64,000 nucleotides of DNA from Blautia sp. SC05B48 (GTDB lineage Bacteria > Bacillota > Clostridia > Lachnospirales > Lachnospiraceae). The position numbers and the translations under genes were made by a program. Shown here in pieces: positions 21,170 to 30,021 of the stretch (positions are counted from its first letter, which is position 1; the number at the start of each line of letters is the position of its first letter). Where the stretch lies: the NCBI RefSeq assembly GCF_005848555.1, contig NZ_CP040518.1, positions 2,619,501 through 2,683,500 of the forward strand. The letters run 5' to 3'. The notes beneath the pieces were generated by a model. The model worked only from the letters and a program-made list of their open reading frames with translations, was not told the origin of the DNA and ran no database searches.

Positions 21170-22855
21170 TTGAAAATCTTACTTGCAGCATGCAATGCAA
21201 AATATATCCATTCCAATCTTGCGGTATATAACTTGAAATCCTGTTCCGGAGAATACAGCTCCAGGGTTGTGGTCAAAGAGTACACGATCAATCAGATCAG
21301 GGATGACATTTTAAAAGATATTTATCTGGAGCAGCCGGATGTGATCTGCTTTTCCTGCTATATCTGGAATATTTCCTTTGTCAGGGAACTAGTGCCGGAT
21401 CTTAAGAAAATTCTTCCACAGGTGGAATTTTGGGCAGGAGGCCCGGAGGTATCCTACGATGCGGTGGAATTTCTGAAAAAGAATCCTGCGTTTTTTGGAG
21501 TGATGGTGGGAGAAGGAGAGGAAACCTTCCATGAACTGGCAGGTTATTATATAGAAAGAAAACCGGAAACTTTGAGCGAGATCCGTGGAGTGGCTTTTCG
21601 TGATGAAAACAAAGACAGGAATATTGTACACACGGGCTGGCGGGAATTGATGGATCTAAGTAAAGTTCCGTTTGCATACAGCAATCTTACAGAGTTTAAA
21701 AACCGCATTATTTATTATGAGAGCAGCAGGGGATGCCCCTTTTCCTGCAGCTATTGCCTTTCTTCCATAGATAAGAAGCTTCGGTTCCGTGATATTGAGC
21801 TTGTAAAAAAGGAATTGCAGTTTTTTATTGATAATAAAGTTCCTCAGGTCAAATTTGTGGATCGTACTTTCAACTGCAAGCATGACCATGCCATGGAGAT
21901 CTGGAGGTATATTACGGAGCATGACAACGGGATCACCAATTTTCACTTTGAAATTTCAGCAGATCTTCTCCGTGCGGAGGAGCTGGCGCTGATGAAAACC
22001 ATGCGTCCGGGTCTGATCCAGCTGGAGATTGGTGTACAGTCTACCAATCCTCAGACCATCAAAGCCATTCGGAGAACCATGGATTTTGAAAAGCTGAAAA
22101 GGATTGTAGAGCAGATCCACAGCTTTGGAAATATCCACCAGCATCTGGATCTGATCGCAGGACTTCCCTATGAGGGCTATGATAGCTTCCACAAGTCCTT
22201 CTGCGATGTTTACACACTGCATCCGGAACAGTTTCAGCTTGGTTTTCTGAAGGTGCTGAAGGGATCACACATGATGGAAATGACAGGGGAATATCAGATT
22301 CTTTATAAGGATCGGGAACCCTATGAGGTACTTTCCACAGCCTGGCTGACCTACGAGGAGATTTTAAGGCTGAAAATGGTGGAAAGTATGGTGGAAGTGT
22401 ATTATAATAGTGGGCAGTTCAAAAATACCCTTGTATTTCTGGAGAAGTATTTTGACGATCCTTTCCGGATGTATGAGGCACTTGGCAGATTTTATGAGAA
22501 AAAAGGTTACTCGGAGATCTCTCATTCCAGAATGAGGCGCTATGAGATTCTTATGGAGTTTGCCGGAGAACAGAAAGAGATCCCGCCGGAAGCACTTTCC
22601 GATGTAATGCTCCTCGATCTGTATCTTCGAGAGAATTTAAAGAGCAGGCCATCCTTTGCTTCAGACCAGAAGCCGTATGAGCGGCAGATCTGGGATTACC
22701 GGAAAGCAAAAAAAATCCCGAAAACCGCCCATATCGAGGTGTTCCGGGATGGAAAGAGGCTTCTTTTTGATTATACAGACAGGGATCCTTTGACCAACAA
22801 TGCACAATTAACGGATATTACAGATGAGGTGAATAATAATTATGGGAATGTTTGA
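21170..22855 (+). CDS. B12-binding-domain radical SAM protein with DUF4080-type C-terminus
   Basis: This 561-residue protein has an N-terminal cobalamin-binding-like Rossmann fold (about residues 1-140). A radical SAM domain follows with RGCPFSCSYC (C189, C193, C196) and later GLPYEGYDSF. The C-terminal 150 residues match the DUF4080 type seen in Firmicutes. The substrate is unknown. The start is TTG at 21170, 9 bp after AGGAGA; an in-frame ATG at 21161 is immediately followed by TAA and cannot be used for this product. Confidence 0.88.
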   Translation: MKILLAACNAKYIHSNLAVYNLKSCSGEYSSRVVVKEYTINQIRDDILKDIYLEQPDVICFSCYIWNISFVRELVPDLKKILPQVEFWAGGPEVSYDAVEFLKKNPAFFGVMVGEGEETFHELAGYYIERKPETLSEIRGVAFRDENKDRNIVHTGWRELMDLSKVPFAYSNLTEFKNRIIYYESSRGCPFSCSYCLSSIDKKLRFRDIELVKKELQFFIDNKVPQVKFVDRTFNCKHDHAMEIWRYITEHDNGITNFHFEISADLLRAEELALMKTMRPGLIQLEIGVQSTNPQTIKAIRRTMDFEKLKRIVEQIHSFGNIHQHLDLIAGLPYEGYDSFHKSFCDVYTLHPEQFQLGFLKVLKGSHMMEMTGEYQILYKDREPYEVLSTAWLTYEEILRLKMVESMVEVYYNSGQFKNTLVFLEKYFDDPFRMYEALGRFYEKKGYSEISHSRMRRYEILMEFAGEQKEIPPEALSDVMLLDLYLRENLKSRPSFASDQKPYERQIWDYRKAKKIPKTAHIEVFRDGKRLLFDYTDRDPLTNNAQLTDITDEVNNNYGNV

Positions 22856-22949
22856 TCCGAAAAAAAGGAAAGTGATCACAGCGATCATCGCAGTTATTCT
22901 GGTACTGGCAATGGTAGTTCCGACTGTGCTTTCGCTTATCATTTATTAA
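22842..22949 (+). CDS. 35-residue single-helix membrane microprotein
   Basis: MGMFDPKKRK is followed by a 22-residue hydrophobic helix (ITAIIAVILVLAMVVPTVLS) and a short tail. It overlaps the end of the radical SAM gene by 14 bp and ends 10 bp before the next start, so it is well placed for translational coupling. The basic-then-helix layout resembles DUF4044-type small Firmicute proteins. Function unknown; no strong ribosome site is seen. Confidence 0.6.
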   Translation: MGMFDPKKRKVITAIIAVILVLAMVVPTVLSLIIY

Positions 22950-22959
22950 GGCGGCAGTT

Positions 22960-23577
22960 ATGAAACTTGGAAAAAAGGCACTGGAGGCGCTTCAGGCAGA
23001 AATAGACGGGCGGCTTATGCCGGGAGATGAGCTGATCGTGGCAGGCCCTGTGGCTGCAGAAGGAACTGCATGGATCACAAAGAATTATCATGACAGACTG
23101 CGGGATGTTTTTGCAGAACGGTTTCTAGAGGATGTTGTGAAGCTTCCGGAGGTTTACGGAATAGGAACAGAAAAAGAGAATAATAAGATCTGGAAAATGG
23201 CGGAAGAATCCGGAGCCAGTGCCCGATATCTGATGGGAGAAGGTGGCTTTCTTGCTGCCCTCTGGAAAATAGCGGAGGCATCCGGAGTAGGTCTTAGCGC
23301 AGATCTTCGGAGTGTGCCCATCCGACAGGAAACCATAGAGATCTGTGAGGTCTTTGATGTGAATCCGTACAAGCTCCTTTCCAGCGGAAGTATTCTTCTG
23401 GGAATCCGTGGAGGCGATGCGTTTGTGCAGCAGCTGCGGCGAGAGGGGATCATGGCAGCAGTGATCGGACAGACCGATTCCGGAAATGACAGGCTTCTTT
23501 ACAGCGGCGGAAATGCCAGATATCTGGAACGGCCGGCAGAAGATGAAATCAAAAAGCTTGGCTTTTTGATTTCATGA
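22960..23577 (+). CDS. AIR-synthase-related (PurM/HypE C-domain-like) protein
   Basis: At 205 residues this is only the C-terminal half of the PurM/HypE/SelD fold. GEGGFLAALWKIAEASGVGLSADLRSVPIRQETIEICEVFDVNPYKLLSSGSILLG follows the AIRS_C pattern, while the N-terminal ATP-binding half is missing. It is therefore unlikely to be a complete synthetase. It lies in the same operon as the microprotein and radical SAM gene upstream, and trmL follows. Function unknown. Confidence 0.75.
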   Translation: MKLGKKALEALQAEIDGRLMPGDELIVAGPVAAEGTAWITKNYHDRLRDVFAERFLEDVVKLPEVYGIGTEKENNKIWKMAEESGASARYLMGEGGFLAALWKIAEASGVGLSADLRSVPIRQETIEICEVFDVNPYKLLSSGSILLGIRGGDAFVQQLRREGIMAAVIGQTDSGNDRLLYSGGNARYLERPAEDEIKKLGFLIS

Positions 23578-23655
23578 GCAAGCAGCGAAGCGGAAGCGGA
23601 GTGCGAATGCATATTTTGTATATTTAATGTTATGTAGAAAAGAGGAAAATAATAA

Positions 23656-24156
23656 ATGGGAGTTTTGAATATTGTGCTCCATGAGCCGGAAATTCCGGCA
23701 AATACAGGAAATATCGGCAGAACCTGTGTGGCAACAGGAACCAGGCTGCATCTGATCGAACCGCTTGGTTTCCGCCTGAATGAAAAGGCCATCAAGCGTG
23801 CAGGTATGGATTATTGGGAACAACTGGATGTGACCAGATATCTGGACTATGAGGATTTTCTCAAAAAGAATCCGGGAGCAAAGATTTATTACGCAACCAC
23901 CAAGGCACCTCAGACTTATACAGATGTGCAGTATGAGGATGACTGTTTCATTATGTTTGGCAAGGAGAGTGCGGGAATCCCGGAGGATATTCTGGTAAAC
24001 AATCAGGAAACCTGCGTGCGGATCCCGATGATCGGAGATATCCGTTCCCTGAATTTAAGCAATTCAGTTGCCATTGTGCTTTATGAGGCGCTGCGACAGC
24101 ATAATTTCACGCATATGAATCTGGAAGGTCATCTGAGAAATTACGACTGGAAATAA
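23656..24156 (+). CDS. trmL: tRNA (cytidine(34)-2'-O)-methyltransferase TrmL
   Basis: This 166-residue SPOUT methyltransferase methylates the wobble ribose of tRNA-Leu isoacceptors. It begins MGVLNIVLHEPEIPANTGNIGRTC and carries the knot motifs FGKESAGIP and IPMIGDIRSLNLSNSVAIVLYEALRQ. The length is typical for the minimal family without accessory domains. AAGAGGAAAA precedes the ATG. Confidence 0.94.
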   Translation: MGVLNIVLHEPEIPANTGNIGRTCVATGTRLHLIEPLGFRLNEKAIKRAGMDYWEQLDVTRYLDYEDFLKKNPGAKIYYATTKAPQTYTDVQYEDDCFIMFGKESAGIPEDILVNNQETCVRIPMIGDIRSLNLSNSVAIVLYEALRQHNFTHMNLEGHLRNYDWK

Positions 24157-24174
24157 GCCTGCAAAGAGTAAATA

Positions 24175-24252
24175 AAAACCTCTGATCTGGAAATACTGTA
24201 GGAGATATTGAGAGATATTTCTTTTACAGCCTTCCGGATCAGAGGTTTTTTG
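24175..24252. terminator. Bidirectional terminator between trmL and the histidine kinase
   Basis: AAAACCTCTGATC pairs with GATCAGAGGTTTT, with a long AT-rich loop and T runs on both strands. It serves the two convergent operons. Confidence 0.8.
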
Positions 24253-24257
24253 ATGTT

Positions 24258-25667
24258 TTATTTTGATTTTTCCAGTGTAAAGATAAATTCTGTTCCAACA
24301 CCTACGGTGCTGATCACATTGATGTTCTGCTTATGAGCGTTGATGATCTCTTTTACAATGGCAAGGCCAAGTCCGGTACCCTTGCGGTCTTTTCCACGGG
24401 AGGCATCGATCTTATAGAAACGGTCCCAGATCCTGGAAAGACTTTCTTTTGGAATTCCGGTTCCATGGTCTTTGACTGAGACAAAAACCTTGCCATGGTT
24501 GACGGTGGTTTCCAGTGTGATGGAAGAATTGTCACTGCTGAATTTTACTGCATTGTCCAATAAATTGTACAGTACCTGCTGAATCTGTTCCATATCTGCA
24601 CGGACAAAAAGCTCTTTTCCCGCAAGGAGGAGCTCCAGACGGATGTTTCGTTCCGAACAGGTTCCTTCAAAGGTGGCGGCTGTGGTACGGATCGTTTCAT
24701 TGATATCAAAACGCCGCATATGCATCATACGCTTTTTGACATCCAGTTCGTTTAAGGTAAGGAGACTTCGGGTAAGCTTCTCCAGACGGGTGGATTCAAA
24801 AGCAATGACCCTTAGATAACGGTCCTGCATTTCCGGTGGGATGGTACCGTCCAGCATGGCTTCCACATAGCCTTTGATGGAGGTCAGAGGTGATCGGAAA
24901 TCATGGGACACATTGGAAATGAACTGCCGTTGATACTCTCCGTTTTTGTTCAGCTTGTCTGCCATGTAATTCAGGGAGTGGGAAAGATATCCCATCTCAT
25001 CTTCAGAATCTACGGGGATCGTGTAGGAAAGATTTCCGTTGGCAAATTCCAGGGCACCCTTTAAGATTTCTTTCAGAGGTTTATGGACCCTGTAAAAATA
25101 GATCAGAAGAAAACTGAAAAACAGTGCATAGATCACAATAAAGATCAGTACCATAACCTCTACGATATTGCTGCGGCTTTCGTAGAGGTTTTTCATAGAA
25201 TAGTGGATCACCAGATAACCGATCACCAGATCTGTATCTTTTATGGGAACAACTGTGCTTAACTGTGCGGTTTTTAATGTCCCGTAAAACGTACCGGAAG
25301 AATAGCAGGTATCTTCGTAATCTTCCGGCCGGAAGTTCCTGACGGTGATAGCACCGGAATCAGAGGACTGCTGGTTTGTGTTTATCAGAACGGTCCCATC
25401 TGTATCCATAACCCAGAAATCTGCATTTTGAAAGGCTGCTGCTGAGGAAAGAGCCAGGATGCTGGATTCGTTTTTGGGGCTTTTTACAGCCTGACGAAGT
25501 TCATTTTTGGAAACCAGCTGGCTGGCAGTGCGGTAAAGAGACTCTCCGGTAGAGCGCTCCAGCCTTTTTTCTACCAGGTAGGAGCCGCCGGAGGAAAGCA
25601 GCAGAAAGCAGATTCCGCCCAGCATAAAGTACAGGATCAGCAGTTTAGTATAAAGATGCAGTTTCAT
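24258..25667 (-). CDS. Membrane sensor histidine kinase
   Basis: This 469-residue kinase has an N-terminal transmembrane helix (about residues 8-28) and an extracytoplasmic sensor region of about 140 residues. A second helix (about 170-195) and a HAMP linker follow. HisKA contains FISNVSHDFRSPLTSIKGY with phosphoacceptor His255. The HATPase boxes are DNAVKFS (N), DHGTGIP (G1) and GTGLGLAIVK (G2). It overlaps the response regulator by 4 bp (ATGA), so the two are translationally coupled. The signal is unknown. Confidence 0.94.
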   Translation of the reverse strand: MKLHLYTKLLILYFMLGGICFLLLSSGGSYLVEKRLERSTGESLYRTASQLVSKNELRQAVKSPKNESSILALSSAAAFQNADFWVMDTDGTVLINTNQQSSDSGAITVRNFRPEDYEDTCYSSGTFYGTLKTAQLSTVVPIKDTDLVIGYLVIHYSMKNLYESRSNIVEVMVLIFIVIYALFFSFLLIYFYRVHKPLKEILKGALEFANGNLSYTIPVDSEDEMGYLSHSLNYMADKLNKNGEYQRQFISNVSHDFRSPLTSIKGYVEAMLDGTIPPEMQDRYLRVIAFESTRLEKLTRSLLTLNELDVKKRMMHMRRFDINETIRTTAATFEGTCSERNIRLELLLAGKELFVRADMEQIQQVLYNLLDNAVKFSSDNSSITLETTVNHGKVFVSVKDHGTGIPKESLSRIWDRFYKIDASRGKDRKGTGLGLAIVKEIINAHKQNINVISTVGVGTEFIFTLEKSK

Positions 25668-26365
25668 GAATCCTTTACCTCAAATTTGTAACCGATTCCC
25701 CAGACTGTGGAAAGAGCCCAGTTTGGGTTATCCTTGATCTTTTCACGGAGACGTTTGATGTGAACGTCTACGGTTCTGGTATCACCAATGTATTCATAGC
25801 CCCAGATGTGATCCAGAAGCTGTTCTCTTGTGAAAACCTGATTGGGAGAAGCTGCCAGGAAATAGAGAAGCTCCAACTCCTTTGGCGGCATATCGATCTG
25901 GTGTCCCATATAAGTTACAGAATAGTTGGTTAGGTTGATCACCAGATCCGGATAGGAAACACATTTTTCCTTTGGCGCGGCAGACGGAGATTTTACATGA
26001 AATCTGCGCAGTACCGCACGGACACGTGCCACCAGCTCTTTGGAGTCAAAAGGCTTGATGATGTAATCATCCGCTCCAAGCTCCAGTCCCAGGACTTTGT
26101 CAAAGGTTTCTCCCTTGGCGGAAAGCATAATGATCGGTACATCGGAGGTGTGACGGATCTCACGGCATACCTGGTATCCGTCAATGCCCGGAAGCATGAG
26201 ATCCAGAAGGATCAGATCCGGGTGAAAAATATGGAACTGCTTCAGGGCTTCCTCGCCGTCATTTACGATCTTAGTCTCAAAGCATTCTTTTGTGAGATAG
26301 AGAGCAACCAGCTCTGCAATGTTGTTGTCATCGTCAACAATGAGGATTTTCTGTTTTGTAGCCAT
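25664..26365 (-). CDS. OmpR/PhoB-family response regulator
   Basis: This 233-residue regulator has a receiver domain with acidic pocket DDD (11-13), phosphoacceptor Asp55 in LILLDLMLPG and the conserved Lys in IIKPFDSKEL. A C-terminal winged helix follows, with ELELLYFLAASPNQVFTREQLLDHIWG and TRTVDVHIKRLREK. It is the partner of the adjacent kinase. The start lies 16 bp after the mutS2 stop, suggesting one transcript for all three. Confidence 0.95.
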   Translation of the reverse strand: MATKQKILIVDDDNNIAELVALYLTKECFETKIVNDGEEALKQFHIFHPDLILLDLMLPGIDGYQVCREIRHTSDVPIIMLSAKGETFDKVLGLELGADDYIIKPFDSKELVARVRAVLRRFHVKSPSAAPKEKCVSYPDLVINLTNYSVTYMGHQIDMPPKELELLYFLAASPNQVFTREQLLDHIWGYEYIGDTRTVDVHIKRLREKIKDNPNWALSTVWGIGYKFEVKDS

Positions 26366-26381
26366 GGTTTCAGCTCCTTTT

Positions 26382-28763
26382 TTATTTCTTGAATTCTACA
26401 ATGGTCACGCCGGCATCGCCTTCTCCGAATTCGCCGAGACGGAAGGAAGCTACGTGCTTCTGGCGCTTCAGGTAATTGTGGACACCTTTGCGGAGGGCAC
26501 CGGTACCTTTTCCGTGAACGATACGGACGGATTTCATGTGTGCGATATAGGCGTCATCCAGATATTTATCCAGCTCTGCAACTGCCTCATCTACGGTTTT
26601 TCCGAGAAGATTGATCTCTGTGGAAATGCTGGCTGCCTTGGACATACGGATCTTTCCGGCACCGGTGCGCTGCATGGACGGAGTGGTGATCACCGGTTCG
26701 TCCACAAGCTCCAGATCGGAGATATGAACCTTGGAACGGATGATACCCATCTGCACAAAGAGATATCCTTTGGAATCCGGATGACTGGAAACTGTTCCCT
26801 TGAGATTCAGGCTGAGCACCTTTACGGTATCGCCAAGAGAAAGATCGGATGGTTTCAGCTGTTTTTTTGGCTTTTGCTTCTGCTGTTTGGAAGACATTCC
26901 AGTTTCGGCTTTTGACATACGTTTTTTCAGGTTCTGGCGCTCTTTTTCCACGGAAGCGGTATCTACGTGATCCTTCTGGAATTTATGGAAAAGCTTCATG
27001 GTCTGATCTGCGTATTCCTTGGTATCGCGGAGAATCGCATGTGCCTGTTCATTGGCTTCTCTGAGAATCCGCTCTTTACGTTCATCCAGCTTTTCTTCTT
27101 TTTCCTGAAGGGATTTTTTCAGATCTTCTACCTGTTCTTTATAACGAGCAATTTCAGCACGCTCGTTTTCGATGGTGACACGGCTCTGCTCCAGGGATGT
27201 CAGAACATCTTCAAAAGATTCATCCTGCTCGCTGATCTGTTCTTTTGCTTTGTCGATGATGAAATCCGGAAGCCCTAGCTTGGAAGAAATGGCAAATGCG
27301 TTACTTTTTCCCGGAACACCGATCAGAAGGCGGTAGGTCGGACGTAAGGTTTCTACATCGAATTCACAGCAGGCATTTTCCACACCCGGAGTGGAGAGGG
27401 CATAGATCTTCAGTTCGCTGTAATGTGTGGTCGCCATGGTACGGATACCCTGCTCGTGAAGATGTGACAGGATCGCAATGGCAAGAGCGGCACCCTCTGT
27501 AGGGTCAGTACCGGCACCAAGCTCATCGAAGAGGACCAGGGAATCCTGATCTGCGGATTTCAGGAAGGAAACCACGTTTGTCATATGAGAGGAGAAGGTA
27601 CTTAAGGACTGTTCAATGCTCTGCTCATCTCCGATATCAGCATAAACCTCGCGGAAAAGTGCAAGTTCGGAACGATCGAGCGCCGGGATATGGAGACCCG
27701 ACTGTCCCATCATGGTAAGAAGACCTACGGTTTTCAGAGAAACAGTTTTACCACCGGTGTTTGGTCCGGTGACAACCAGGAGGTCAAAATCATCCCCGAG
27801 ACGGATGTCAATAGGAACGGCTTTTTTCTTATCGATCAGTGGATGACGGGCCTGGCGAAGCCGGATCCGGCCTTCTGTGTTGAAAATAGGTTCACTGGCG
27901 TTCATGTCCATGGCAAGTGCAGCACGGGCAAAAATAAAATCTAGCTGTACCATGATGGAAAGATCTGCGTGAATAGCTTCCAGCTCAGCAGCTACCTGCT
28001 GGCTTAAGGATGCAAGGATCACTTCGATCTCTTTCTGCTCTTTCAGCTCCAGCTCGCGGATGTCGTTGTTTAGCTTGACAACAGCCATGGGCTCAATGAA
28101 AAGGGTGGAGCCAGTGGCTGACTGGTCGTGGATCATACCGGGAACCTGGCCTTTATATTCAGCCTTTACTGGGATACAGTAGCGACCGTCACGCATGGTG
28201 ATAACGGAATCCTGAAGATAATTCCTAGCACTTCCTGCAACCAGAGAAGAAAGCTGGGTGTGTATCCGGTCGTTGGTGGCTTTGATGCTGCGGCGGATCT
28301 GACGAAGTGTACTGCTGGCATCGTCACTTATCTCATCCTCAGAAAGGATACAGCGGCGGATCTCTGTACTAAGGGGCGTCAGAGGCTCCAGTGCCGCAAA
28401 CATTCCATCAAGGGAATCAGTCATTCCGTCATCACGATCACTTCTGGAATAGGCCTTTACACGACCGGTATTCTCGAGAAGACTGCAGACAGAAAGCAGC
28501 TCCGGTGCATTCAGAGCGCTGCCCACAGTAAGACGTTTTAATGTGCCACGGATATCCTTGACACTGCCGAAGGAAATGCCGCCTTTTTTGAACAGGCGGG
28601 CAAGGGCATCGTGTGTTTGTAACTGCATGGACCGGATTTCATCAATGTCCGTGGAAGGGGTGAGCTTCCTGCAGAGATCTTTTCCCATGGGGGAGGAGGC
28701 CTTGTCTGTGAGCAGATCTATGATTTTATAGTATTCAAGTGCTTTGTATGCTTTTTTGTTCAT
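26382..28763 (-). CDS. mutS2: Endonuclease MutS2
   Basis: This 793-residue protein has the MutS clamp/core helices and an ABC-type ATPase with Walker A GPNTGGKT (residues 333-340). Further ATPase motifs are SLSTFSSHMTN, SLVLFDELGAGTDPTEGAALA and the His-loop TTHYSELK. A long coiled coil spans about residues 520-640. The C-terminal Smr nuclease domain contains INLLGKTVDEA and VRIVHGKGTGALRKG. MutS2 acts in suppression of recombination and in rescue of collided ribosomes. An AGGAG site precedes the start. Confidence 0.96.
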   Translation of the reverse strand: MNKKAYKALEYYKIIDLLTDKASSPMGKDLCRKLTPSTDIDEIRSMQLQTHDALARLFKKGGISFGSVKDIRGTLKRLTVGSALNAPELLSVCSLLENTGRVKAYSRSDRDDGMTDSLDGMFAALEPLTPLSTEIRRCILSEDEISDDASSTLRQIRRSIKATNDRIHTQLSSLVAGSARNYLQDSVITMRDGRYCIPVKAEYKGQVPGMIHDQSATGSTLFIEPMAVVKLNNDIRELELKEQKEIEVILASLSQQVAAELEAIHADLSIMVQLDFIFARAALAMDMNASEPIFNTEGRIRLRQARHPLIDKKKAVPIDIRLGDDFDLLVVTGPNTGGKTVSLKTVGLLTMMGQSGLHIPALDRSELALFREVYADIGDEQSIEQSLSTFSSHMTNVVSFLKSADQDSLVLFDELGAGTDPTEGAALAIAILSHLHEQGIRTMATTHYSELKIYALSTPGVENACCEFDVETLRPTYRLLIGVPGKSNAFAISSKLGLPDFIIDKAKEQISEQDESFEDVLTSLEQSRVTIENERAEIARYKEQVEDLKKSLQEKEEKLDERKERILREANEQAHAILRDTKEYADQTMKLFHKFQKDHVDTASVEKERQNLKKRMSKAETGMSSKQQKQKPKKQLKPSDLSLGDTVKVLSLNLKGTVSSHPDSKGYLFVQMGIIRSKVHISDLELVDEPVITTPSMQRTGAGKIRMSKAASISTEINLLGKTVDEAVAELDKYLDDAYIAHMKSVRIVHGKGTGALRKGVHNYLKRQKHVASFRLGEFGEGDAGVTIVEFKK

Positions 28764-28892
28764 TGTTGCTGTAGTTACTCCTTTTTGTTACTTCTGTTGA
28801 TTCTGTGTTTTTCTGCGCAACACAGGATATGCAAAAAAACACTTCGTTTCCTATTTTACATGATTTCCATAGCAAAGGAAAGTAAAATGTGT

Positions 28893-29070
28893 TATGATAC
28901 TGAATAAAGCCCGGAAGTAAATGGAAACCGCGCAGAAATGCAGGGAAGCTCGGACCGGGGTACAGCCAGAGATCGTAAAGAAAGACTGGTTGTGAATGCA
29001 AAGTGTGAAGTAGATGCGTTCGTAAGTATGTCCGCTTTGAAAGTAAAAAGAACAGAAAGGCAAGAAATTT
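28893..29070 (+). promoter_or_regulatory. Possible structured 5' leader of yhaM
   Basis: A TATGAT -10-like hexamer (28893-28898) is followed by about 170 non-coding bases of high GC content with pairing potential (CCCGG/CCGGG, CAGCCAG/CTGGTTG). It matches no riboswitch class I know. The rest of the 307-bp gap back to mutS2 holds only the mutS2 leader and its ribosome site. Confidence 0.35.
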
Positions 29071-30018
29071 ATGCGTTTTTTAAATGAATTACATGAAGGA
29101 GACAGAGTAAACGGGATCTATCTCTGCAAACAGAAACAGGCAGCTACAACGAAGAATGGCAAGCCTTATGAGAATCTGATCCTTCAGGATAAAACAGGTG
29201 TGATCGATGGTAAGATCTGGGATCCCAATTCTCTGGGAATTGATGATTTTGATGCTCTTGATTACATTGAGATCATGGGAGATGTGACAAGCTTTGCAGG
29301 CGCCATGCAGCTGAATATCAAGAGAGCACGCAAGGCAGGAGAAGGGGAGTATGATCCGGCAGATTATCTTCCTACCAGTGAGAACAGTGTGGATGATATG
29401 CAGAGCCAGCTGCGAGAGCTTATCAACAGTGTGAAGAATCCCTATCTTTCCCAGCTTCTGAAGAAGCTTTTTGTAGAAGATCAGGAATTTATGAAGATAT
29501 TTGAGGGACATTCTGCGGCCAAGACCGTACATCATGGCTTTATCGGTGGATTGATGGAACACACTCTTGGAGTGACACGTCTCTGTGATTACATGGCGAA
29601 TGCATATCCGGTTTTAAACCGTGATCTTCTGATCACAACTGCACTTCTTCATGATGTGGGTAAAACTAAGGAGCTTTCTGCTTTTCCGATGAATGATTAT
29701 ACAGATGAGGGACAGCTTCTGGGACATATTGTGATCGGGGCGCAGATGGTACATGATCTTGCAAAAGAGATTCCGGATTTTCCGGAGAAGATTGAGAATC
29801 AGGTGATCCACTGTATTCTTGCACATCATGGTGAGCTGGAGTACGGTTCTCCCAAGAAACCGGCACTTGCGGAGGCAGTTGCCCTGAATCTGGCAGACAA
29901 TACAGATGCAAGGATGGAGACTCTGACAGAAATTTTCCACGCAGACAAAGGCAAAAAAGAATGGCTTGGTTTCAACCGGCTTTTTGAGTCCAATTTAAGA
30001 AGAACAGGAGATATTTAA
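29071..30018 (+). CDS. yhaM: YhaM-family 3'-5' exoribonuclease (OB + HD domains)
   Basis: At 315 residues this is the usual YhaM length. The N-terminal OB-fold (residues 1-95) binds nucleic acid. The C-terminal HD domain has HHGFIGGLMEHTLGV, ALLHDVGK and HCILAHHGELEYGSP as metal-binding segments. YhaM trims RNA 3' ends and also degrades DNA. rlmD begins 3 bp after its stop. Confidence 0.93.
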   Translation: MRFLNELHEGDRVNGIYLCKQKQAATTKNGKPYENLILQDKTGVIDGKIWDPNSLGIDDFDALDYIEIMGDVTSFAGAMQLNIKRARKAGEGEYDPADYLPTSENSVDDMQSQLRELINSVKNPYLSQLLKKLFVEDQEFMKIFEGHSAAKTVHHGFIGGLMEHTLGVTRLCDYMANAYPVLNRDLLITTALLHDVGKTKELSAFPMNDYTDEGQLLGHIVIGAQMVHDLAKEIPDFPEKIENQVIHCILAHHGELEYGSPKKPALAEAVALNLADNTDARMETLTEIFHADKGKKEWLGFNRLFESNLRRTGDI

Positions 30019-30021
30019 TAC

